NCBI GenBank assembly: GCA_963210315.1 | Contig: OY723267.1 | Coordinates: forward strand, 620,001 to 684,000 | Length of the DNA stretch: 64,000 nucleotides | DNA from: Rhynchopus euleeides | Lineage: Eukaryota; Euglenozoa; Diplonemea; Diplonemida; Diplonemidae | Reading direction: 5' to 3' | Part shown: piece after piece, positions 54,623 through 64,000 of the stretch | How the letters are laid out: the number at the start of each line of letters is the position of its first letter | Numbering within the stretch: the first letter of the stretch is position 1 | The notes under the pieces: generated by a model | Database searches by the model: none | Told to the model about the DNA's origin: nothing | The model's input: the letters and a program-made list of their open reading frames with translations, nothing else | Position numbers and translations under genes: made by a program

Positions 54623-55141
54623 CTAGTTGGTCTTCTTCGCCTCCGCCTCGGCACGCTTCATCTGCATTTCCTCCACGATGGCAACACCCACGTAGCCGAA
54701 TGCGACGACCTGCACCATGCCACCTGCTGCGACTGCTGCGTATGTTGAGGCGGTGTTGTCGTCAATCCCGATGGAGCTGCAGTAATCCATCGTCATGAAG
54801 AAGGCTGTGATGGGGAGCACAAACATGCACGCCGAGGCGAAGACAAACTTGCGCAGCACCTCACGTGCATCCGGCGCGAAGAGGGCCTTGGTGAAGCGCG
54901 AGAAGTAGGGCATGCGATCCGCAAGGTTGAAGATCTGGATGTCGTGCCCCTTTATCGCACGCACAAGATCCTCCTCTGCCTCGTCAGCCTCGTCTGCCGC
55001 CTCCACCCCGGTGCCATCGGCGTCCGGCTTTTCCTCCGTACCCTCCGGCACTGCGGCTGCCTCCTCTGCAGGCGGAGGCACAGCCTCGGCACCCTCGTCC
55101 TTCGGCGTCTCGGTTGTCACGGGCTTGTCTTCCTTCGCCAT
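54623..55141 (-). CDS. Vma21-like V-ATPase assembly factor
   Basis: 172 residues from ATG 55141. An acidic Glu/Ala/Pro-rich N-terminal extension of about 60 residues precedes the domain. Two membrane helices follow, about 99-119 (KFVFASACMFVLPITAFFM) and 134-155 (YAAVAAGGMVQVVAFGYVGV), the double-helix hairpin of Vma21, an ER protein that helps assemble the V-ATPase Vo sector. The C terminus KKTN fits a dilysine KKXX ER-retrieval signal, as in yeast Vma21. The long acidic N terminus is unusual. A CTCTCTCCCACCACAG tract about 50 nt upstream could be the trans-splice acceptor. The upstream in-frame extension to 55273 was rejected because it crosses that acceptor. Confidence 0.75.
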   Translation of the reverse strand: MAKEDKPVTTETPKDEGAEAVPPPAEEAAAVPEGTEEKPDADGTGVEAADEADEAEEDLVRAIKGHDIQIFNLADRMPYFSRFTKALFAPDAREVLRKFVFASACMFVLPITAFFMTMDYCSSIGIDDNTASTYAAVAAGGMVQVVAFGYVGVAIVEEMQMKRAEAEAKKTN

Positions 55142-58100
55142 CTCGCCAAACCCACAACCCACCCGCAGAAGGCTGTCTGTGGTGGGAGAGAGGTCTATTC
55201 TGTTGGCAGCAAATGCCAATGTTCCATCTCTCTGGAGGGAAATGCACTGCCCCTGCTGGGCCGTTTGATTCACTCGCTGGCCTCAATGGGGAAATCATAA
55301 GGCAGTTATTGTGTTGATCGCTCCCCTCCACACACCACGGGGACCACGTTGCAGATTTTCGATGCAGGACGGGGCATGCAGACGCGAGGTGGAGGTGGAG
55401 GAGGTGGGGTTTGGGGGGGGGGGGGGGGACACAGCATGGGGTCTTCTTCCTTGATCCGACGTTCACCCCCTCCCCCGTCCCCATCATCATCTCCTCTACC
55501 CTCCCCCCCCCCCCCCCTCCACCCCCCAGTTTGGGTGACTGCCTGTTCACGCCAGCCAAAACCCGGCACAGCAGCAGACACAACATCACACAAACTCCTC
55601 ACTCCAAAAAAACCCCCCCAAGAGCCTGATGATTCCTAACCATATGTAACCTCATGTGATGATGGGTCCCACTGCCGCCCCCTCCCACACACACACACAC
55701 ACCGAATGTCACAACTCCTCCACTCGATGGGAGGGGGGGTGGGGGGTGCGGGGGGCGGGGTAAAGCTGCACGGTCTGTAATAAAGGGTAACGGAATAGAA
55801 AAAAGTCAAAAAAAACATCCCAAAAAACATGCAGCACACGTGAAGCGGGCTATGGCACGGGATTAAGGATAGGAGTAGGCGGTGGTGTGTTGTTGGGGAG
55901 TGGGGAAATGCGGTTTCCTTTTATTGCTGGTCTCACTCAACTCAAAAAAAATACCTACCTGGAACAGACAGCCGTTCTTCTCAAGAGAATTTTGTATCAG
56001 TGCAGACCTCAAACGGTTGCTCACCCCCCTGCTCTTCGTGCAATGCCCGCCTGTCGGACAAAAGAGGCCAAAATGTCTTCTGATATTTTTTTCCGGTTTG
56101 AACACAACAAAACGGGGGGTAAAACAGATGCAGGACAATGCCATCAAAAAAAACCAAAGGAGATATCGCGCGGGGAGACATCAACGGAGATCGGGGTCGG
56201 GTGCGGGACAGGAGGGACAGATCCGCGGGAGTGGTGCACTGGAGCGTTGGATTCTGGGTGGCGAAAATAATTCAAAACCTCCCAAAACAAAATCAACAGC
56301 ACACACACACACCCTCCTCCTCCTCCGCCCCCCCCCTCCCCCAATCGCCTCGTTCTCTCCACGCTTCAAGAAGAAAGGGGACAGGGGTATAACTGTGTCG
56401 TGGTGACGGGGGATGTTTGTTTCCCAGTGTAGACCTAACGTAGTGCCGCAGAGGGAAGGGTGGTAGGGGATGTGGGCGAAAGGAGTTGGGTAGGGGGGGG
56501 GGGGGGGGGGGGTGCCGCAAGCGCGCCCTGGGAGTGAAGTGGCGCGGAAAATTTGCGAGCGGATGTGACGGAGATGATGTTGCTTGAAGAAAGAAGGGGG
56601 GGGGGGGATTGGGGAGAGGGCCTCGTGATGTCGAACACGGCCCTGTCGATGTTTTTTTTGCCAAAAGGGAGCGGCGCCTTCCCGTACATCAGATGCAATC
56701 GTGAAGGGTTCAATACCGCATCCTTGAAACAGAGAAAATGATAGAGATCAGTCATGATGGGTCTGCTGTCTTAGATAACACGATCCACAAGAAGCTGCAG
56801 ATCTTTTCGATGGAGATTTGTCTGATTCGTTTTTGGTGCCGCTGTCTAGCCTGACGTGCGAGACTGCCAGACATGTGACGCGCACAAAATGATACCCGAA
56901 GGCGTTGTTTGTTTGCCCGCAGAGTGTAGACGCAGTTCGTCCTCCACCTCCGCGAGCAATCGATGTAATATTTTTTTCTTGCTGAGAAAAAGTGTCGCTT
57001 CAGCCTCGACGGCCAGCTTTTTGCTAAGCCGATCGGAACAAAAAAAACGAGAATGTCTGATGGGGCAGGGGGTGCGGGGGCATCTTCGAGAAATATGTAT
57101 TCATTATTTGCACTTCTCCTCTCAACTTCTCTGATGCAACCATCTGAAACCTTATGTTGGCCTAGAACATGTGGGGGGGGGTGGGGAGGTAGGGGGCGTG
57201 CGTGTGTGTGCATGTTGTGTTGGACAACAATAAAACAGAATCGCAACAACGGCTCGGGATTTTTTTTGCTATCGTTTGTTTTGACAATGCACACAGGGCT
57301 GGGACCAAAAATACCCGCGTACTTCGCGCACACTCCCCCTCAAATTGAGAAGGGAAGGGAAAGGGGGGGAATATCGCAAACTCTCCAGCTACGCTAGGTA
57401 CAAAAGTTACAGGAAAAATGTGACGGCGTAGTGCGTAGCGAGAGGGTGCGAAAAGAAATGAAGTGTTGTGAGGGGTGTCAGCAGGTGATGGGACATAACC
57501 GCGTGGTTTAGCTGAATATGTTGGGGTAAGCTAGTAGATGCATGCTCGACGGCGGGGCGATAAACGCCCCACCAGGACACGCTATGCAAAAAAAAAATCA
57601 GGAAATAGACAGCATCAAAATAGAACCCCCTGATGGAAGTACTGATGTCGAACTAACTATAAAGCAAAAAAAGCAAAAAAGCCAAAAATAATACCGTCAC
57701 AAGGTTGAGAGAGGTCTCTTCCAGTTCGACTGCACCTTTCACTGCTTAGCCCGATATGAATTTCCTTTTGAGTGAGCAGGCTGTCTTCCCGCCGGGAATG
57801 ACACACCCCTTTCCACCGCCGCCATCCTATACCCGCCATGCCATATGCACTGCATATGTGGGGAAGAAAAACCTACTAAACAGGGGGGGATAAATTCGCC
57901 TTTTGATAACTGCAAGAATAGAGGGGGTGCACAGGGGGGGTCCAAAGGGGGGATGGAACGGCACCCGGAGTGCGCTAAAAAGCACCTCGTCTCACAACAA
58001 CACCCGAGAAAAAAATGTGGCAGGTGGAGGGGGGGGAGTGGCAAGAAAAATCCCAAAAAATGGTGGAAAAACAACTCACCCTGCCCCCCCCCCCCCCCCT

Positions 58101-58555
58101 TCACCCACCCAAAATGGTATCGCCCCCAACACACAATATAAGTGTGCTGCAGAGTGTTGGCCACACAGAGCGAAAAGGAGGCAACATCAAACAACAACAG
58201 TAAAACAAAGCAAAGAAAAAGGAACAACTCTCATATTGAGTTCGGAACGGGATCGGGTGATCGGAACAGACGAGGGGTCGGGGGTGGGGGGGAGACGGGA
58301 GGGAGGGAAGGAGGGCACGGGGGGTTATCGAGCCCCTGGAAGGCAGCAGAACGGGGGGGAGGAGACCCCCCACCCCTCTGCCACCCAACCGCAGGGGCAG
58401 AGATAGTTTTTTGAGGTATTTTTTCTCGACAACACACACTTCTTTGCGATGTGCTTCTTGGGTCTTTAAAAAAAACCTGGCCTCCCCGTGTTCTCCACTT
58501 CCCACCCCCCCCTCCCCCTGGCCTGATCGCTCCTCCCAACCAAGAAACCACCCTC
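55142..58555. other. Long intergenic region, no gene recognised
   Basis: 3.4 kb with many homopolymer runs: G/C-runs at about 55415-55430, 55506-55520, 56492-56512 and 58084-58100, and A-runs. A frame at 56752-57333 (minus, GTG start, 193 codons) and one at 55882-56406 (plus) have no recognisable domain and mixed composition; both are probably chance. Confidence 0.5.
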
Positions 58556-58664
58556 GGGGGCCTTCGCTACCAGGTGTGACTGAGTGAGAAGAAGTGAGCC
58601 ACGGCCCACTTCCCCTCACTGGCTGACGAGCTGTGACCAGCTGTGACTGGTAGCGAGGGCCCCC
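58556..58664. mobile_element. 109-bp palindromic MITE, copy 2
   Basis: Same length and ends as the copy at 13525-13633 (GGGGGCCTTCGCTACCA at the left, TGGTAGCGAGGGCCCCC at the right). A 3-bp duplication CTC lies at 58553-58555 and 58665-58667. About ten base differences separate the copies. Confidence 0.85.
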
Positions 58665-58667
58665 CTC

Positions 58668-59041
58668 CTCTCGAATAACATTACGGAAAAAAAACACGTG
58701 CAGCGCGGGGAATAGCGATTGGCAAAAACAAAAGGCAGCCAGCCTTGGGGAGGGTGCTGAGGGCGGGGGCGGGTGTGCGTGTGTGGGGGGCTGGGGGACG
58801 CACCGTGGTCATTATGAAGAGCCATCGGAATGCGGTCCACAACACACACCCTCCTCTTGCCGCACTGCTGAACCTGAAAGGGCTTGTACTGCACACACCA
58901 CCTCGCCTCGGGTAAAATCTCTTTCTCTTCGTGTGTGGGGGGGTTCGCTTTGATTTAAGGTTCTTTTCGGAAGAAGCAGGAGGAACGGGGGAAGGAAGGA
59001 GGAGGACGAGGCATGAAATGCCTCCTCTAGACTAGGGCAGC
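58668..59041. other. CPSII downstream region
   Basis: Sequence 3' of the CPSII stop codon and up to the nearest MITE. No gene or clear polyadenylation signal was recognised. Confidence 0.45.
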
Positions 59042-62000
59042 TCACCAGCTCATCGTGTTGGGCAGGTTCATCGGCAGCTGCAGGGGGCGGTGCTGGGGGG
59101 TGGTGCCCGGCTGGACCTGGAGGGCCTGGCCGCGGTAGCCGGGCTTGACGTACTCCGCCCACGACCGCACTGTCATGCGCGTGACGTCCACACGCTCCAG
59201 GGCCTGCACAAGGGCAACGGCAAGCTGGATGTTGGTAATGAGCGACACGCTGAAGTCAACAGCGCTACGACGCATGTGGTACCCAGCAGTGAGGGACTGC
59301 GACGAGAAGGACCCGGGGACGTTGATGACCAGGTCGATCTTGTTGGTCTTGATCATCTCCAGCGCGCTGGGGGTGTCGTCGCCGCCCTTCTCACCCGGCT
59401 TCGTGACAGACACGCAGTCCACACCCTCGGCCTGGTAGAACTCGAAGGTCTTGTCCGTGCAGTGCAGCTTGTAGCCCATCTTCACAAGCGACTTCATGTA
59501 GCTGATGAACGCAACCTTCGCCTTCATCGGCCCCAGAGACACCAGGATGTTCTTGGTGCGGGTGGGGAGCTTGAAGTTGGTCGCCAGCATCGACTTCAGC
59601 AGGGCCTCGTGCTGGTCCAGGCCGAAGCACGCAACCTCACCAGTGCTCGCCATCTCGACACGCGTGATGGGGTCGGCGCCCTGCGAGTGGTGTGGTGTCG
59701 GGTAGGGCGGCAGGCACAGGACACGGATCTGAACTGAGATGTGCAAGGCGAAGATAACCATACCTGCAGACGCGTGAAGGAGAACATCGGGCTCTTGACG
59801 CACACCCACTCCGTGTCGTACAGGTGGATCTGGTACGGCGGGCACGGCGCGCCAACCTGCGTGGTGTCAGAGAGTGTTGCAGCTAGCAGGCGATGCGTCA
59901 TACCATGGCACGGGTCGCCAGCTCGATGAAGTTGACGTCGAAGGTCTTCGACACGAAGGGGAACGAGCGGCTCGCACGCATGTTGCACTCGATGATCTGG
60001 TGGAGGATTTGTGTGTTGCGCTGCACTGTGCCTGCCATACCTTGATGTCGTTGTTCTTCGAGAGGAACTGCGCGTTGACAGGCCCCGTGATGTTGAGGCG
60101 CTGGACCAGAGCGCTCATGATGCGCTTGATACGACGCACCGTCTCGACGTACAGCTTCTGGGCAGGCAGCACCAGGGTGGCGTCACCAGAGTGCACACCA
60201 GCGTTCTCAACGTGCTCCGACACCGCGTAGTTGATGATGCGCCCGTCCTTCGCCACGGCGTCCATCTCAACCTCCTTCGCGTTCTTCACGAACTTCGACA
60301 GCACAACAGGGTGGTCGCGGTTCACGTTGGTCGCCTGGGCAAGGTAGTTCACCAGGTCCGCCTCGTTGTCCGCAACGTTCATCGCCGCACCCGACAGCAC
60401 GTAGCTGGGACGCACCAGCACGGGGTACTCCACGCGCTTCGCGAACTCCTTCGCCTCCTCCACGGAGCAGGCGTCGATCCACTGCGGCTGGTCGATGTGC
60501 AGGTCGTCGCACAGCTTGCTGAACTTGTTACGGTCCTCGCACATGTCGATGCTCTCGGGGCTCGTCCCAAGGATCGTCACGCCAGCCTCGTGCAGCGGCA
60601 CAACCAGGTTGTTGGGGATCTGCCCGCCGACGGACACGACGACCTGTGTGGGAGGTGAAGGTAGTGGTTGCGGTGGTGGTATGGTGGGAATTATGGCAAT
60701 GACATGTGCAACAGGCATACACCACGCGCGCCCTCACGGTGGTAGATGTCGATGACCGACTCCAGCGACAGCTCCTCGAAGTAGAGGCGGTCGGACTCGT
60801 CGTAGTCCGTGGACACCGTCTCGGGGTTGTAGTTGATGACAATCGAGCGCAGGCCCAGCTTGTTCAGGGTGCGCACGCAGCTCACGGCACACCAGTCGAA
60901 CTCGCAGCTGCTCCCGATACGGTAGGCACCGCAGCCCAGCACGATCACACCGCCACCCTGGAAGGGAAGGTCTGTAGGTGGTGTTGTATGTGGCATTGCA
61001 GGGGGGCGGTTCCAGGCCAACACACGGCACCGCTGAGGTCAAGGATGCATACCGTTCTCCGTGCCGTTGTAGGTGGTGTACAGGTAGTTCGTCTTGGCGG
61101 GGAACTCCGCTGCAAGCGTGTCGATCTGCTTCACCACAGGCAGCACCTGGTTCTTGATCCTCATGTTGCGGATCTGCGATGGTGGTGCGGTGGCACGGCA
61201 CTGTGCCCCTCAGTGTCATACCTCCAGCTCGGATGCCTTCACAACACGGGCAATCGCCTTGTCGCTGAAACCCAGCTGCTTGGCCATCACCAGCAGGTCG
61301 GTGCGCATGGGCTTCGTGACGGTCACAAGCTTGTTCTCCAGGTCGACGATGTTCTGCAGCTTGCGCAGGAACCAGCGGTCAATCTTGGTCAGGTTGTACA
61401 CGCGCTCCACCCCGTACCCACGGTACAGCGCGACGGCAATCGCGAAGACACGACGGTCGCTGTGTTGGCGAGGAGGTGATGTGGTATGTCTTGGCACGTG
61501 CTATACCTGGGGTTGGACAGCAGGGAGTCGAGCTCCTCCTCTGTCGACGAGTTCTCGGCGGCGTCGGCAAGGTCACTGCGATGGGTTGTGGTGTGCGGTG
61601 TGGTGGTGGGGGTCTTCTCGGTCGGACAGTAGACAACACAAGAGAACCATGAATATCAAAGAAGCGGGAGACAGGAGTAGCAGCTCTGCCACCGTTGCAT
61701 TCGGCACCGTCCAGTGCAAAATATGAGGCGAAGGCAGGGAACACTGCTCGTGCCTGATGAAGGGTGTCAAATTCCAAGAAGGCATACCCGAACCCGTCGA
61801 TGCCACCGTCAACCATGCGGAGACCCTTCTGGAAGGCCTCCTCGAACTTCCGCCCGATGGACATCACCTCGCCGACACTCTTCATCGCGCTGCCGATGGA
61901 GGACGACACACGGCTGAACTTGCGCATGTCCCAGCGGGGGAACTTGATGACGCAGTAGTCGAGGGACGGCTCGAAGCAGGCGCAGGTGCTCTGCGTCACA

Positions 62001-64000
62001 GCGTTCTTGATCTCCGGGAGCTTCGTCCCGAGGGCAAGCTTTGCCGCGACGTAGGCCAGGGGGTACCCGGTGGCCTTCGACGCCAGAGCGCTCGAGCGCG
62101 ACAGACGCGCGTTCATCTCGATGATGCAGTAGTCGTTGGTGTGGGGGTCCACGGCGTACTGCACGTTGCACTCACCCACGATCCCAATGTGGCGGGCAAT
62201 CTTGATGGCGACCTTCCGCAGGTGGTAGTACTCCTCGTTCGTCAGCGTCTGGCTGGGCGCCACCACGATGGAGTCACCGGTGTGGATGCCCAGGGGGTCG
62301 AAGTTCTCCATGTTGCACACGGTGATGCAGTTGTCGTCCGCGTCACGCACCACCTCGTACTCCAGCTCCTTCCACCCCTTCAGCGACTTGTCGATGATAA
62401 TCTGGTCGGACCCGCTGAAGGCCTTCGTGCAGAGCTCCTTCATCTCCTCATCGTTGGCGGCAAAGCCAGAGCCCAGCCCGCCGAGGGCGAAGGCGGAACG
62501 CACCAGGACAGGGTACCCGATCTCGTGGGCCACGTCCAGGGCAGCTTCCACGGTGAGGGCGGTCTTGCTGAGCGCAACCTTCTCCCCGATCTCGGCAAGC
62601 TTCGCGGCGAAGATCTCACGGTCCTCCGTGTTCACGATGGCGTCGACGGGGGTCCCGAGCACCTCGACGTTGTGGTACTTCAGCACACCGGAGTCACGCA
62701 GCTGCACACCGCAGTTGAGGGCGGTCTGCCCACCGAACTGAAGCATGATACCGTCGGGCTGCTCCTTCTCGATGACCTTGCGCACCATCTCGGGGGTGAC
62801 CGGCTCGAAGTACACCTCGTCGGCCATGCCTGCCGAGGTCTGGCACGTCGCGATGTTGGGGTTGACCAGGATCACCTTCAGGTTCGCCTCCTTCAGCGCC
62901 TTGATAGCCTGGCTGCCAGAGTAGTCGAACTCGCCGGCCTGCCCGATGGACAGACCACCGCTGCCCAGCAGCAGCACCTTCTTCATGTCGGGCTTGCGGT
63001 ACATCGGCACCGTCGTGACGCGCGCGCTGCGCTCAGAGATGCGGCCCAGGAACATGTCGAACAGGAAGTCCGTGTCGGTCGGCCCCCCCATCGCCTCCGG
63101 GTGGAACTGCACGGAGAAGAACGGCTTGGAGATGTGCGTGATGCCCTCGTTGGTGTAGTCGTTGGCGTTGTAGAAGAGCGGCGTCCAGTCCTCGGGCAGC
63201 GTCTTCTCGTCCACAGCATAACCGTGGTTCTGCGGGGTGATGTAGCACCGCGTGGTGCGCATGTCGATCACCGGCTGGTTCATCCCACGGTTGCCGAACT
63301 TCATCTTGAAGGTCTTCGCGCCGGTGGCACGGGCGAGCAGCTGGTGCCCCATGCAGATACCGAAGATCGGGATCGGGGGCTCGCGCACGAGGCACTTCTT
63401 GATGGTGTCGACGGTGATGTCCATCATCTCCGGGTCACCAGGCCCGTTCGACAGGAAGATCCCGTCGCACTCCTCGGTGGAGAAGTCGTAGTCCCACGGC
63501 ACGACCTTCAGCGTCGTGTCGGTGTGGTTGAGGAAGTAGCGCAGGATGTTGTTCTTGATACCGCAGTCGACAGCGACAATGCGGAACTTGCCAGACCCGA
63601 AGGTCTCCGGCTCCTTGCGCGACACCATGGCGCACAGGTTGACCTTGTTGGGGTCCTCGAACGAGATGGCCTCGGTGTCCTCGAACTGCACCTTCCCGAG
63701 GAGGGACCCGTTGTCACGGATCTTCTTCACCAGAGCACGCGTGTCAATGTTGTACAGCGCGGGCACGTTGTGCTCCTTCAGCCAGGCCCCAAGGGAGCGA
63801 GTGCTGGAGTAGTGGCTGGGCGCCCAGCTGTAGTCGCTGACGATCACACCCGTGACCTGCACCTTCGACGACTCGAAGTGCTTCGGCAGCCCGTACTTGT
63901 CCTTCTCGTCCGTGTCCGGCACACCGTAGTTCCCGATGAGCGGGTAGGTCAGGACCAGGATCTGCCCCTTGTAGGACGGGTCCGTCAGGGACTCGGGGTA
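59042..64000 (-). CDS. Carbamoyl-phosphate synthetase II (glutaminase-synthetase fusion), 5' partial
   Basis: Makes carbamoyl phosphate from glutamine, bicarbonate and ATP for pyrimidine synthesis. Nine exons are in the window: 61788-64000 (partial), 61507-61575, 61222-61459, 61053-61173, 60971-60721, 60643-60041, 59996-59904, 59856-59764 and 59680-59042, a total of 1,439 codons plus stop. By alignment to CAD only about 35 N-terminal residues are missing. The glutaminase shows the nucleophile in GICMGHQLL and FSVQFHPEA. The first synthetase half starts [20 protein letters not shown], the second [35 protein letters not shown] and [17 protein letters not shown] are ATP-grasp segments. The allosteric C domain ends [13 protein letters not shown] with no dihydroorotase or ATCase, as in kinetoplastid CPSII. 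Eight introns (44-212 bp) nearly all start GTATG. Confidence 0.96.

Noticed and set aside
56752..57333. 193-codon minus-strand frame
   Set aside because: Starts with GTG, no domain, no splice or acceptor signal and mixed composition; chance frame likely.
60961..61052. Non-canonical (phase-breaking) CPSII intron 4
   Set aside because: Using the acceptor CTACAG at 60972 instead of TTCCAG gives a normal GT-AG intron and a peptide ([13 protein letters not shown]) of the same length as in CAD.

Overview
This is a GC-rich nuclear segment of a eukaryotic protist. The recognisable genes carry GT-AG spliceosomal introns, mostly with GTATG donors. There are no bacterial ribosome-binding sites or operons. 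Every recognisable host gene lies on the minus strand across the whole 64 kb. Most start codons have a pyrimidine-rich tract plus AG a short way upstream, as expected for spliced-leader trans-splicing acceptors. The carbamoyl-phosphate synthetase is a fused glutaminase-synthetase that stops before any dihydroorotase or ATCase domain. Together these features point to Euglenozoa, and a diplonemid is my best guess because kinetoplastids have almost no cis-introns. This is inference: no rRNA or spliced-leader RNA gene was found to prove it.

Host genes from left to right, all minus strand: an amidase-signature hydrolase (243-1757); a tail-anchored coiled-coil protein (6109-8102); an astacin metalloprotease with Cys-rich C-terminal modules, interrupted in its zinc motif (14871-17618); a PG-rich-repeat (SHIPPO-like) protein (17854-19548); a small protein ending in a CaaX box (31353-31906); a PH/TH1-like coiled-coil protein (33043-35136); a possible terminal exon (38990-39470); a DUF4116-repeat protein broken by a retroposon (40709-42932); xylulokinase with a 3.5-kb first intron full of tandem repeats (44893-50145); a 504-residue protein of unknown function (50491-52005); a Vma21-like V-ATPase assembly factor (54623-55141); and carbamoyl-phosphate synthetase II, whose 5' end runs off the window (59042-64000).

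Between the genes the window is dominated by mobile DNA. Three elements (8425-11774, 27107-30872, 36519-38634) share CACG termini, 2-bp target duplications and arrays of short palindromes just inside the ends. The middle one carries two genes plus a small acidic ORF and looks autonomous; the third has a matching empty site at 43.13 kb. Two short retroposons (1851-2377 and 41595-42426) begin with GGGGTGA, fold into HDV-like self-cleaving ribozymes at their very 5' ends and have 18-bp target duplications. There are also two 1.15-kb foldback elements, a hAT-like element with an 8-bp duplication holding a nested 109-bp MITE, further MITEs, a 41-bp palindromic satellite with a 615-bp higher-order repeat, and a family of about 16 structured ~296-bp repeats.

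The host genes do not form a pathway. CPSII feeds pyrimidine synthesis, xylulokinase feeds the pentose phosphate pathway, the Vma21-like protein assembles the V-ATPase, and the PG-repeat protein suggests a flagellated cell.
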